64,000 bases of DNA from Przewalskia tangutica (Eukaryota; Streptophyta; Magnoliopsida; Solanales; Solanaceae): the NCBI GenBank assembly GCA_029844215.1, contig CM056718.1, positions 166,645,396 through 166,709,395 on the forward strand, given 5' to 3'. A program made the position numbers and the translations under genes. Positions 34,426 through 47,245 of this stretch are shown here, one piece after another. The number at the start of each line of letters is the position of its first letter. Positions within the stretch are counted from its first letter, which is position 1. The notes under the pieces are model-generated. The model did no database searches. It was not told the DNA's origin and was given only the letters and a program-made list of their open reading frames with translations.

Positions 34426-35059
34426 CGGATTGTTGAGTGTATTTTGGTACACTCTTTTGAGTCATTTTTAGTTAGTATTTACCCTTTTCGTTTGTGTTTA
34501 GTATAATATTAGGGTTGTTTTCCTTTCTTTTAAGTCACAACAGTTCCAAAGGAGAGAATACCACTTTTAAGGAGAAATGAGCTCAATGGAGATTAAATTT
34601 GCATAAGCACATGCCCAAGGAATGAAGCCTAGAAAGCCACGAGAAGAATAGAAGAAATCAGGCAAATTTCGGACAAAACAGCCGCGGTCACGCTACGGAC
34701 GGCGGTCATCCCTCGCAGATGCAGAACTTATCAGGGATTTGAGCCATTAAGAGCCGCGACTCCTGAGCGAAGGGCCTCGGCCCATTTTTTCCAGTACCTG
34801 CAGTTGATTTCGGCTGAATTAGTGCCGCGACCAGAACGGCGGTCGCGCTTCCGATGTGTGTTTTGATTTAAAATAAGCTGATTTTGGCAGGGGCAAAGTG
34901 GTCCGAAAGAGGGTTCTTTTGGGGAGAATATAAAAGCCTAAGAAAGGGTTTTAGAAGAGGGGATGATCCTTGTACATATTCCACAACACAACTCTTGGAG
35001 GCCACAAGATTGGAGACCTAGTTCTAGTATCATCAACGCATACTAGTCTCTAGAGGGGT

Positions 35060-36490
35060 AAGAATATACCTGTATCATCTGCTTCATTTTCCCTTCGTCG
35101 CTTTAATCCTAATCTCGCTCACGCACATAGCTATGGCGATTAACCCGCCATCGACCCGTAGTCGCGCCATTCGCCTGCATTCTCCTATAAGCACAATCTT
35201 CGCCACATACGGCCCTCGACGGCCGCAGTAAAACAAGACCGCAAAGACGACATTCCCGACGACGCCGCCACATCGCAAGACACCGAGGGGACATGAATCC
35301 CGCTGTAACCCATGATATCTCAGAAACTAAGCCCCGAGCTCACCAGCCCCGAATACCCCGAACGCCCCAAGATCGCGGAGGACCACTCAGCATCGGGCGA
35401 GGTACATAACTAACTCCGGCCGAGGCGGTCCGCTCGAAGTTACCAGCGACCTCGCTGCCCTCGCCTCTTCTCGCGATCTCTGGCCATTCCGCCGACCTTC
35501 CGCTCTCACATCCGCGCATAAGCTCGCATGCGGCAATGTCCATACCCGGCCAAGAGCCACACCCGAACAAGCTCTCGCTAAGTAGTCATCGAGCCCGCGG
35601 ACGTAGCGGCACTTCGTCTCCATGTCGCTACTAACGCGGGACGCATCGAGCTAACGAGTCAAACTCACATCAGACTCCCAACCAGACGCCGGCCCGCTCA
35701 ACGCCAAAATCACGCTACCGAGCCCGCCTCATCCGCGAGGCAAGAAATGTGCAAGAAATGCCTCGAGAACTCGCCCCATACTACCGGAAGTGCATACTCT
35801 CCCGACAGCTCCCACGAATCAAACCACGATCGCAGATCACGCACCGACGCGAACCTAAGACCACCGACTCGGTCTCCAAGCCTCGATCACTCACGATTTG
35901 TCAGAATCGCTTGGATGAACTCCTCGCGATCATCCTCGTGCCTCACCAGAACTCGCGGCTACAACTCAAAGTCCCGTAGCCTCAAACTATCCGATCTCGT
36001 GAACCATGGGTACTACTAGAATCGAATCGCCGTGATCCAAATTATCCTCATGTTCGCCACGATCTCGCCATTAATCGAGACATCTCTTTGTACTCAACTC
36101 CTCCGCTTCCAGCCGCGGACCGAGGCTCGTGTATCGTGGTCTCAGCAGCCCACCGCCGCGACTTAAACTCGCTGGCCAAGCGCCGCAAAACTCGCCGTCA
36201 AGCACTATCTCGTAATGACCGCTCGCGCTCGCATTCTCTCAGATCCTACTAGCAGCCTCCTCGCCGCTTTGCCCATTCGCCCGGGTTTCGCGCGAGGCAT
36301 AATCGTAAAAACGAAATACGCTGCAGGGTCCAACTTATAACCCAACTCTAAGGTACGATCTCATAACGGTAAGAATGGAAATCAACCCTAAATGTCTCAG
36401 CCTCTCGATTATAGATGTAGTGCACAACACATCGATAATCAAGACTTACTGACACGGCTCAGACACTTTCCGAGGATTAATCGCTCGATA
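35060..36490. other. CG-rich stretch without recognisable gene
   Basis: Dense in CG dinucleotides and ctcgc/cgcct words, unlike the AT-rich neighbourhood. Short open frames occur on both strands at the same place (for example 35340-35570, 35387-35623, 35747-36019), as expected for CG-rich sequence with few stop codons. No domain was recognised in any of them. Confidence 0.5.
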
Positions 36491-37144
36491 TTACTTTTGT
36501 CACGACCCGACTTCGCTCGCGATCGTGCCTTACCCGCACCCAAGTAGACATACATCGTAGTAATCACTAATATAAAAACAAGACATGAAACACTTATAAC
36601 GAGAATGCTTTATCGAGAAGATTTGCCTTTCTGCATGCATATATATACACTTGAACAATTACATCCCTTTTACAAAATCCCGCCCACAACAAAGATTACA
36701 TGCACTTCTAAGATTTTTACAACAACTATGACGGACAGTATTCCCGCCATACCCCGAATGCAAGAACTTACAAACTCTGGGAAAATATACCAAAAGATAA
36801 GCCTCCGAGAAAACGGCTTCCTAATACGAATCGTGATCCTAAGAGCGAGGATCAACCGACGACTCTACCGCGCAGATGAACGCACTTCCGGGCGAGGTCA
36901 AGATAACAGTACCAAGTATGTGAAATCAAAAATATCAGAATGAAATCATAACAGCTTTATATAAAACAGAGATACGATGATAACAAACTACGCTCACAAC
37001 ATAAAAGTAGTCATGTCAAGTCGTGAATCACACCTCAAGTCATCCTCACGCCCGTGGAACTCCTTCCTCACCGGCAGCCTAGGTATAAATCGTGTGATAC
37101 GATAACATGTCTCTACCATCCTACGGGACTCGAGGTGAAATCGC

Positions 37145-37572
37145 ACGGTCACATTCCGGCCCATCTCACGGACTCGCACGATCAGATGGAATACATTCCG
37201 TGTCCATCTCATGGACTCAGATCAAATCGTGGAATACATTCCTGGCCCATCCTATGGACTCAGATCAAACGCGTAGATACATTCCTGGCCCATCCCATGG
37301 ACTCCTGATCAAAACGCGGTGGAATACATTCCTGGCCCATCTCACGGACTCGTGATCAAAACGTGGAATACATTCTGGCCCATCCTACGGACTCAGATCA
37401 AAACGCTGGAATACATTCTGGCCCATCTCACGGACTCAGATCAAAACGCTGGAATACATTCTGGCCCATCTCATGGACTCAGATCAAAACGTATGGAATA
37501 CATTCCCTGGCCCATCTCACGGACTCAGATCAAAACGCATGGAATACATTCCTGGCCCATCTCACGGACTTG
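37145..37572 (+). repeat. 43-bp minisatellite, about 10 units
   Basis: Units contain ggaatacattc, tggcccatctcacggact and cagatcaaaacg in order. Middle units are nearly identical, the first two and last diverged. The unit length of 43 is not a multiple of 3, so the open frames across it are incidental. Confidence 0.9.
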
Positions 37573-39569
37573 ATCAAATCGCCATAACATTTAAACTCTC
37601 TTTAAGACAGATTAAGACAATACCATGCCTTTATTTTTAAACCAACACATTTTCCCGCTTTAAAGTCAAGTAACAACATTCTTTTTCAAAAGTTCAAGTC
37701 AGATATTCTTAAATACTTAAGTCTCTTATTTTCGAAAGATTTCATAGTTCATAGTCCTAACAACGTAATTTCTTCTTTTAACAAAATCGAGTAACATATA
37801 TCTTATGTGTGAGTAGTTCATTCTTGTTTATAACAATCTTATTAAAATGTACTGTTTCTAGAAAATGTAATACAATTTTGTCTTATCTTAGCTTCATGTA
37901 TGGAGGTTTCTACCGATTTTAATAATACTTAATTAGTCAATACATTTTCCTTTATTAATACAGTTGGTTTGTTCGATACTTATTCTCATTTCCAAATCAA
38001 TACAAGGCTTCCATAAACAATTAAGTAAACTGCTCTTTTCTCTTTTAAGTCGTTATACCTAACTTCCCATAAAGCTAGTATAACTCTTAAGCTTTTAAAA
38101 CTAAGTATTACTCTTCTTTCAAAAACGATTCATACTTCTTTTGAAATACTTCAAGATTCTTATTATTTAAAACTCAAGTCAAAAGATATCAGAGTAAAAC
38201 CCTTTTAGTTAACACACGACGCCTACCGCACTATATATATATCAAAATATCATGCCAAGAGGATAGGAAGAATCACATACCTCCTCGTAAATCCACACGC
38301 CAAGTCGAATATGTCGCGCGCAGAGTATCAACCTATAATAGTCAAATACATCTATCAACGCCTAGACTACTCAGAGAATATTCTAAGCAGAGGTTCTCTA
38401 TTCTACTAAAATCAAGCACTTCCCCACCCGTTAAACTACACAAGTTCATCAGAATACAAATCCCATGTAAGTACAATTCTCTCTTTATACCATCCTTCTA
38501 TACTGCCTTATACTCAATTCTATACTACTACAAAGATGTAATCTCTAATTACAATAAGGACAAGATATTTACCTCGACAAGCCCAAAATTATCCAAGATA
38601 TATATCGATTCCGAGCAAGGTTTAGCTCCTACTCAGACGCTCCAATTCGCCCAAGAAACCCTTAGAAGTTCTATACAACTTCTACTTAATACTTCAACCA
38701 ACAATGAAGATTTTCCTGTGGTTTCGTTTTGTGACTAATGGATATAAAGTAGTATTTCGGGCTTTTAGATAGAGGTAACTTTGGATTACTACAAGGTATT
38801 TGGGCTAAGGTATTTTGGAATAACAACAATACTGGAGAGTATTTTTCTACCATGGGGGTATTTCACAAAGAACAACTAGGAAAGTGGGTATTTCACAAGA
38901 ACAACTAGAAAGGGGGTAGTTCGGACGAGAGCTTCAAGAGGGGAGAGGATTTTGAGACTTGGAAAATGTTTAAGGGATGAAGATTTAGTCTTGCACTGAG
39001 AGGTATTTATAGGCCAATCAATGACCACGATCAAAGCAAGTTGAGGCGAAGATCGATATCTTGCGCGAAATGAGTCTTCCACCAAGTGTCCACCACAACC
39101 TTGGGACATATGTCCACCACAACATTAGGACATATGTCCCCCACAACAAAGAGCCATGTGGCCTTCTACTAGCACACAAAAATCGTCCAAGGCAAGCCTC
39201 CCACTTGCCCAAAAAAACGCCCCTACCTACTCCCACTCACCCAAAGAAAATATCTTCCAAGACTTGACCATTTGACCTTGTCCACTTGGCCAACATTTTC
39301 GTCCAACCCATGCCAACTAAGGGTGACACATGTCGCCCTCCTATTGGTCCAAAATATTTCGTCTCTCGGAAAAATTCGTAATCGGTTAAAATATTAAAAA
39401 CGCAGAATTTCCTTCACAAGGTTCGGAATCTTTTCCGTTGAAAGTTCACAATTTCATCCTTAACCTAATTAGGGTTTGTACAAATGTACGTACGTCCTCA
39501 CATACATACTCTAGAAACACAGGGTATAACAGAAATATGTATGATTCTCGTGACTGGTTGAGCGATTAT
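37573..39569. other. Noncoding sequence of the nested element
   Basis: AT-rich; the minus frame 38876-39109 has no domain. A block at 39090-39135 repeats acatatgtccaccacaac / acatatgtcccccacaac. Nothing else was seen. Confidence 0.4.
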
Positions 39570-39574
39570 ACGTC

Positions 39575-41853
39575 CGTAACGCCCATTTTCGCCCCGAGTC
39601 TAAACGGATTACCGCCACATATATGGTCGATTCATGAAATGCTATTTAAAGCGAGTCGCCACCTAATTATTATAGTGAATTAGACATCGAAAATGTAGCA
39701 TAAAATACTACGAATGATCTCCATTTTTATGTCCGAAAAGCTATGTGAGATTCTCGGTAAGTGGTTCTTTATTATCCTAGGGAAGGGTTAGGCACCCTAA
39801 AGGATCCGCTAATCATGGCTGTCCGCTCAAACTTAGGTTTAAAATTATTGTGCTAAATATATCATGCAATTCTAAGGTATTCTAATTATTAAACTAACCA
39901 AGAGATATTTAAACTAGGCATGCAAATATTTAATATGTATGTATTTAACAAGATAGTAATGAAAGCAAATAAACATAAAAGATGTAATGAAGATAAATTA
40001 GCAACATTTTGCTTTTATTTCATTTTACGCGAATGATTTAACTTCAGCGCTCCGCACTGCAAAAAGACACTTAGTGTAAGAGTTAGTAAATGATAAATAA
40101 ATTACCAAACAAACACAATATATGTATATATATATAGATATATATGTAAAATATATTGTAAAAGATATATTTTTATATAGTGCTGGCTCACCAATTGTTA
40201 TGCCAAGAATACTAAGACACGAGAAATTAATATCGCTACGGCTGGCCGACTCGCCTCCCGGTGAACGATACTACGATTCTCGCCCAATCTTTTCACTTTC
40301 CTCCGCCCACATATTCCGCCTCGCTACCACTGAGGCCTCTGATCGACTGATAAATCCTTCTTGGCCAAAGGTAGTATCAAGTTCAAAATCGCTTTAACGC
40401 CAAGCGCAGAACTTGTTCAAAAATCAAGAAATACTAAGTGTAGTATCATATTCAAAAATCGCTTTAATAAAGTAATAAAAGGGCAAAATCGCCCAAATCA
40501 CTGTGGAATCCCAAAAACAAAGAGCTAACAAATAAACAAGATGCAACATAGCCCAAAAATGAATACGCACAAATGAACTAATAAGCAACAACACCAAATG
40601 TAAGAACGCACTCGCAGCAGTAACATCTGTCCACGGAGTTCAAACTCCGCCATTATACCAAAACGAGGTCGAATCAACCCAACAATAATCATAAGCAAGC
40701 AATGCCAAGAAAAATGGTCCGTAAACCAATCGAAACAACAACAAGTTCGCTCGAAAATTTAGAACATCACGAGTTTTCAAAACTCCAAAGAAACACGAAA
40801 TCAAACCGGATTGGTACGCATCGTAAGTACCAACAAAAATCACCTAATAAGGCAAAACGAAAGTTGCCGGAGTTTTTAAACTCCGCCGACGCGACGAAAA
40901 TCAGGAAATCAATTAACCCGAATCACAATATATAATAACAACAAAAGAAACTAATGTTGTTCCGCCGCCGGTGGTCACTCCGGCGAGGCGTAGACGACAA
41001 GAAGGGATACAGTGGTCATGGCGGAGGTTTGGTTCGCATGGTGGTGGTCGACGGTGTTGTGGTCGCCGACGAAGAGCAACGGCGCGCAAGCGCGACGACG
41101 ACAGAGTAAGAGATGAGGTTCTTTTCCTCTTGAAAACGAGTTCGATATTATGGTCGCATGAGTATCGAGGTTCGCCGAGCTTGGAGCTCCGGCGGAGGCG
41201 AGGGCGCGACGACAGAGGTGAAGAGAGGAGAGAAGACCTTTTTTTTTTCTTTTTCAAAATCAACGCTGGGCTCCTTTGATTTAACGCCATACGCTCTTCT
41301 TTAACGCTGGTCGCCTTCTTTTTTTAATAAAGGGGGGGGGGTAAGAATTAAATAATAGGGGGATAGATTAGGTTTGGTATTTGCGGAATGAAAAGTGGGT
41401 TTGAAATTTAAAAGATGTGGAAAATAAGAGGTGTTTGGATGAAATAAAACGCGCTGATCGAATGATTTGGATTGGGTCCCGTACTGGACTGGTTTGACAA
41501 AATGCAACGCGGGTTAATTATTTTAAAAGAAAGATTATTTAAAAAGATGCAAAATTATTAAAATGCAAATGCCGACGCAAAAATGCAATATTTAAGACAT
41601 GTTTAATGTCTGATTAAAATTAAAGCAGGATGTCAATTAATTATTTAAAGAGATGCCAAATATTATTATAATAGAAACATAATATTAGCAAAAACATAAT
41701 GCTTAAATAAAAATAAAAAGATGCAATGTCATTTTGTGAATAAATAAACATAGAATATTATATAAAATATGCAAAAATAACGATTAAAATGCGGTGTGCT
41801 AAAATACTTAAAATTGCACGAAATATACAAAAACGTCAAAATCGATCACAACA
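39575..41853 (+). repeat. LTR 1 of the LARD-like element
   Basis: 2279 bp. Contains an internal GC-rich part (40950-41230) with purine/pyrimidine runs and ends ...aatcgatcacaaca. Confidence 0.8.
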
Positions 41854-41934
41854 GATGTCCCTCTTTGTACTGAGACGATGGAAGAGTCTTCTGACAAAGA
41901 CGTTGACTCAGAGTCAATTTTGTCCCGCTTTATA

Positions 41935-42245
41935 AACTAAAACTCAAAAGTGCCGATGCATCGTAATTGTCCCAAAGGTCGAATTATGATAACCCCGGTC
42001 GCTGTGATGCTAAAATAAAAAGAAAATCGACGCAGATTTAAAGAAAGTCCCAAAGGTCGAATTACGACGATCGGGTCATGCGATGCTAAAGTAAAAGTAA
42101 AGTCGATGCAGATTAAAAATGTCCCAAAGGTCGAATTATGATGACATCGGGTCATTGCGACCAAAATTAAAACCAAAGCGGAGTAGATTTAAAAATTGTC
42201 CCAAAGTTGTAATTATGACGACATCGGGTCATCGCGCTGCAGACG
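41935..42245 (+). repeat. Four-unit tandem repeat (65-75 bp) inside the LARD-like element
   Basis: Each unit has gtcccaaaggtcgaattatg, then a (g)atgacatcgggtcat-type part and an A-rich tail. The fourth unit is more diverged (cccaaagttgtaattatgac). Confidence 0.75.
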
Positions 42246-42661
42246 CCGATGAGGGCGATCGACATTCGAGGTACAAATCGCCTTGTCATTGAAGAGGTAG
42301 TTCCACGCCAGGCTCTGCTCTCGTGATGCTAAAACTTAAACAAATGGTTAGTGCATAATCAAGTAAGGCAAATGATAACGCATGAATTTATATGCAATGT
42401 AATTGTTCGAGTATAAAAACGCTATCCTCGCGAAATGTGACGCCGCCGCAGAATGCCGTGGATTTCGCCTTGCACGACGTGTTGCGATTGTGAACGCGAT
42501 ATGTTGTCCTCGCCGCAATCGCCCTCAGACTAAAGCTCAAGAAAGAGTTAGTGCATAAATCGCTAAGACGTAATAATGAAGCGAGTAAGAAATGCAATTT
42601 CGAGAGTATAGAAATCGCCTCGCGTAGATGTGATACGTCACGATAGCGCCATTTTCGACTT
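42246..42661. other. Spacer between the two arrays
   Basis: Two collinear blocks with gttagtgcataa(t)c and gcaatttcgag/gcaatgtaattg at about 42350 and 42550 suggest an older duplication of ~200 bp. No gene. Confidence 0.35.
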
Positions 42662-43560
42662 GTCAGGCCGATAACGCCGCTGTTCGGACGTGTTGCCGGG
42701 CGCCGCTGCGTGGACTTGCGGCCGATAACGCCATCGCTCGACGATTGGCCGGGCGCTGCCGCTGCGGACTTGCGGCCGATAACGCCGCTGCCGGACGTAT
42801 TGCCGCCGGGCGCCGCTGGCGTGACTTGCTGCGGCCGAGCAACGCCATCGCTCGACGTATTGCCGCCGGGCGCCGCTGCGGACTTGCCGCGGCCGATAAC
42901 GCCGCCGCCGGACGACGCCGGGCGCCGCTGCGGACTGGCTGCGGCCGATAACGCCATCGCTCGGACGACGGCCGGGCGCCGCTGCGCGACTTGCCGATCA
43001 CGCCGCTGTTCAGACGTTGCCGCCGCCGGGCGCCGCTGCGGACTTGCCGATCACGCCGTTGTTCAGACGGTTGCCGCCGGGCGCCGCTGCGCTGACTGCC
43101 GATCACGCCGCTGTTCAGACGCAGCCGCGGGCGCCGCGCGCGACTTGCCGATCACGCCGCTGTTCAGACGCGCCGCCGGCGCCGCTGCGCGGACTCACGA
43201 TCACGCCGCTGTTCAGACGTGTTGCCGCCGGGCGCCGCTGCGCGGACTTGCCGTGGCCGATAACGCCGCCGGACGTATTGCCGCCGGGCGCCGCTGCGCG
43301 ACTTGGCGCCGATAACGCCATCGCTCGGACGTATTGGCCGCCGGGCGCCGCGCAGACTTGCCGGCCGATAACGCCGCCGCTCGACGTGCCGCCGGGCGCC
43401 GCTGCAGACTTGCCGCGGCCGATAACGCCGCCGCTCGGACGTGTTGCCGCCGCCGCCGCGCTGACTTGTCAGGCCGATAACGCCGCCGCTCGACGTGTCG
43501 CCGGGCGCCGCTGCAGACTTGCTGCGGCCGATAACGCCGCTGTTCGACGTGTCGCACCGC
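42662..43560 (+). repeat. GC-rich tandem array, about 17 units of 48-60 bp
   Basis: Each unit runs gataacgcc or gatcacgcc, then a variable cgctgttc(a/g)gacg or atcgctcgacg part, then ttgccgccgggcgccgctgc and gacttgc. Two unit types are ordered: units 7-11 (about 42997-43250) carry GATCACGCC with TTCAGACG, while most others carry GATAACGCC. The CG content is extreme compared with the flanks. Long open frames on both strands (for example 42710-43315, 43017-43646) are a by-product of a repeat without stops and are not called as genes. Confidence 0.9.
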
Positions 43561-44939
43561 CTCGTAGGATAAATGCTCCCGCAAGCTCAACTTTGATCGC
43601 CGATTATCGATGCCCTTTTTCCGCCGCCGCTTTGCCGCGACTTTGATTGTTGTCATCCTCTCGCTTTGTTGCTTTTTGTCGCTTGCTAATACGAAGAAAC
43701 CTTTGTCGTATTTTCCGCTTCGCCATTGCACTTTCTCGCTTCGTTAATATGAAAAGACCGCGCTTAAAAGAAAATTTGTGAGTTTTGTAGGGTCGATTCA
43801 GATCCGACTTCGCCGCCTTGGTTTCGACATCCGCGCGTTCGCCCGCTTGGACTTGCAATCCTCGTCCGGCTTCCTACATTGTCCCGCTTTGAAAAGCGGT
43901 GTCCGCCCAAAGCTGGTCTCAATGTAGTTGCTTGTATGGTGCTCGACGGACGATCTACGTCGCTTTTTCTTTTCGAGACTCGCTGCCTATAGGAACCAAG
44001 ACAGTTCGACTGCTCGCTTCAAATGCCCTCGATCTGGCCATGTCGGGCCGTGCCTTTGATCTTGCGAAATATCGATGCTCACATTGCTTAGTCAAATACA
44101 AATCGACCTTTGGGGAAGATGATAAATCTTTCTAAAATGCAACAAACGGTGTTAGCATAAAGCACATAATTTGCGTATGTAGCGTATATATCGCACATAG
44201 CACATTCAAACGCTTCCTAACACGCAGGGACCTCTTTATGCCGCAGGTAAGCCTAAACGCCACTTATGCGAGATTATGACGATTTGTCCAAGTCTTCCAA
44301 CTATAATGCCTTTGTTGGAAATGGCGACCAAACGACGGCGCACTTTTCCCAATTTCGCACGCCATGATTAGGCTTGGATTTGTCGTCATTGCCACGCCAC
44401 ACATAATACGCCGGTTGGTCGTTGGGTCGAGAAACTCGCCGACAAGTTCGTGTCTTCCTAATCGCGGTGTCGATGCCGCGACCGACCCACCTAAGGTAAA
44501 TGCACGCATGCCCTAAAATAAGCGTGGTATAGCTCTATCTTAAGTTTTTTAAGATTTGGCTTTTCCGACGCAGCGTTCCCGAGCGACAACTCGAGCGGTA
44601 TGCTACGCTGATCGATTTAACCGATCTAACTCGCAGCGCCAACTCTTAAAATTTGGATATTTTGAAAGAAATTTATGGTGCGCCAAGCACACCAACGCGA
44701 GTACGTGATAGTGTAAATTTTCCGTAATGGAAGAAATACGAGCGGAATGCCGCTTTAAGGAAAGCAGTAACAAATAGCGCTTAATGCAAATATTTATATG
44801 TAAAGTAGAATAATTTAGACAAAAAGCAAATGAATGTAAAACATGTAAGCAATTTTAAGCAGATAAGAAAATAAAGCACAAGAATTAACCTATGTTTGTT
44901 ATGGTTAAGAACCTAAATATCCTCAATGAGTCGCTTATC
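43561..44939. other. 3' part of the LARD-like interior, no gene seen
   Basis: Moderately CG-rich; short frames (43899-44135 plus, 44264-44509 minus) show no domain. This region should hold the polypurine tract before 44940, but none is obvious. Confidence 0.4.
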
Positions 44940-47245
44940 CGTAACGCCCCATTTTCGCCCGAGCCTAAACGGATTGCCGCTACATATATGGTCGATTCAT
45001 GAAATGCTATTTAAATGAGTCGCCACCTAATTATTATAGTGAATTAGACATCAAAATGTAGCATAAAATACTACGAATGATCTCCATTTTTGGCGTCCGC
45101 GAAAGCTATGAGATTCTCGGTAAGTGGTTCTTTATTATCCTAAAGGAAGGGTTAGGCACCCTAAAGGATCCGCTAACTCATGTTGTCCGCTCAAACTTAG
45201 GTTTAAAATTATCATGCTAAATATATCATGCAATTCTAAGGGTATTCTAATTATTAAACTAACCAAGAGATATTTAAACTAGGCATGCAAATATTTAATA
45301 TAGGTATGTATTTAACAAGATAGTAATGAAAGCAAATAAACATAAAAGATGTAATGAAGATAAATTAGCAGCATTTTGCTTTTATTTCATTTTATGCGAA
45401 TGATTTAACTTGGGCGCCCGGCACTGCAGAAAAGACACTTAGTAAGAGTTAGTAAATGATAAATAAATTACCAAACAAACACAATATATGTATATATATA
45501 GATATATATGTAAAATATATTGTAAAAGATATATTTTTATATAGCTGGCTCAACAGTTGTTATGCCAAGAATACTAAGACACGAGAAGCCAATATCGCTA
45601 CTGGCATGGCCGACTCGCCCCGGTGAACGATACTACGATTCTCGCCCAATCTTTTCACTTTCCTCCTCGCCCACATATTCCGCCTCGCTACCACTGAGGC
45701 CTGCATCGACTGATAAATCCTTCTTGGCCAAGGTAGTATCAAGTTCAAAATCGCTTTAATGCCAAGTGCAGAACTTGTTCAAAAATCAAGAAAATACTAA
45801 GTGTAGTATCATATTCAAAAATCGCTTAATAAAGTAATAAAAGGGCAAAATCGCCCAAATCACTGTGGAATCCCAAAAACAAGAGCTAACAAATAAACAA
45901 GATGCAACATAGCCCAAAAATGAATACGCAGCAATGAACTAATAAGCAACAACACCAAATGTACGCAAGAACGCAGCAGTAACACGGTGTCCGCCGGAGT
46001 TCAAACTCCGCCATTATACCGAAACGAGGTCGAATCAACCCAACAATAATCATAAGCAGTGAAGCAATGCCAAAAAATGGTCCGAAACCAATCGAAACAA
46101 CAACAAGTTCGCCGAAAATTTAGAACATCACGAGTTTTCAAAACTCCAGAAACACGAAATCAAACCGGATTGGTACAGCATCAAAAGCAACCAACAAAAA
46201 TCACCGGAATAAGGCAAAACGAAAGTTGCCGGAGTTTTTAAACTCCGCCGACGCGACGTAAAATCAGAAATCAATTAACCCGAATCACAATATATAATAA
46301 CAAAAGAAACTAACAGCTCTCGCTGGGCCGCGGTGGTCACCCGGCGGCGAGGCAGACGAAGCGGATACAGTGGTTGTGGCGGAGGTTTGGTTCGCATGGT
46401 GGTGGTCGACGGTGTTAGGGTCGCCGACGAAGAGCAACGGCGCGGGCGATGACGACGACGAGGTGAAGAGAGGAGGTTCTTTTCCTCTTTGAAAACGAGA
46501 GTTCACGATATTATGCTGGCCGCATGGAGTATCGAGGGGTTCGCCGAGCTTGGAGCTCCTGGCGGCGCGAGGCGGCGACGACAGAGGTGAAGAGAGGAGA
46601 GGAAGACCCTTTTTTTTTTTCTTTTTCAAAAACTGAACGTTGGGCTCCCTTTGATGAACGTTGTGCTGCCCCCCTTCTTTTAACGTTGGCTGCCCCCTTC
46701 TTTTTTTAATAAAGGGGGGGTAAGAATTAAATAATAGGGGGATAGATTAGGGTTTGGTATTTTATGGGGGAATGAAAAGTGGGGTTTGAAATTTAAAAAG
46801 ATGGGGGGGAAAATAAGAGGGTGTTTGGATGAAATAAAACGTGTTGATTGAATGATTTGGATTGGGTCCCGTACTGGACTGGTTTGACAAAATGCAACGC
46901 GGGTTAATTATTTTAAAAGAAAGATTATTTAAAAAGATGCAAAATTATTAAAATGCAAATGCCGACGCAAAAATGCAATATTTAAGACATGTTTAATGTC
47001 TGATTAAAATTAAAGCAGGATGTCAATTAATTATTTAAAGAGATGCCAAATATTATTATAATAGAAACATAATATTAGCAAAAACATAATGCTTAAATAA
47101 AAATAAAAAGATGCAATGTCATTTTGTGAATAAATAAACATAGAATATTATATAAAATATGCAAAAATAACGATTAAAATGCTGTGTGCTAAAATACTTA
47201 AAATTGAACTAAATATACAAAAACGGGTCAAAATCGATCACAACA
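44940..47245 (+). repeat. LTR 2 of the LARD-like element
   Basis: 2306 bp, collinear with LTR 1. Many of the differences are gaps of 1-6 bases (for example around 46640-46800 against 41260-41410). Confidence 0.8.

Larger units (their letters stand above)
39575..47245 (+). mobile_element. Non-autonomous LTR element with 2.3-kb LTRs (LARD-like)
   Basis: Direct repeats 39575-41853 and 44940-47245 are collinear and closely similar. Both begin CGTAACGCCC and end GATCACAACA. Flanks are ACGTC (39570-39574) and ATGTC (47246-47250), a 5-bp duplication with one C-to-T change at a CG. The LTR shares the block gagtcgccacctaattatt and the ...ggttctttattatcct... / ggcaccctaaaggatccgc region with the long solo LTRs at 0.6-4.8 and 56.8-60.6 kb, so it belongs to the same Ty3-type group. 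The 3.1-kb interior has no gag, RT or integrase; it is filled by two tandem arrays. Movement would need proteins from another element. Confidence 0.8.

Noticed and set aside
37054..37587. Open frames across the 43-bp minisatellite
   Set aside because: Unit length is not a multiple of three, so the peptide changes phase each unit; no domain.
36498..39531. Additional nested LTR, tgtcacgaccc to gggtataaca
   Set aside because: Ends resemble known LTR ends, but flanking five bases (acttt, gaaat) do not match and no second LTR is visible; kept only as a possibility.
40971..41290. Arg-rich frames on both strands inside the LARD LTR
   Set aside because: Same region opens on both strands and differs by gaps in the second LTR (46285-46709), so the reading frame is not conserved.
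42662..43560. CRISPR-like spaced repeats
   Set aside because: Plant nuclear sequence; units are head-to-tail without unique spacers and there are no cas genes.
42388..43731. Long open frames on both strands in the GC-rich array
   Set aside because: They are translations of a stop-poor tandem repeat in several phases, with no domain and no splice or start context.
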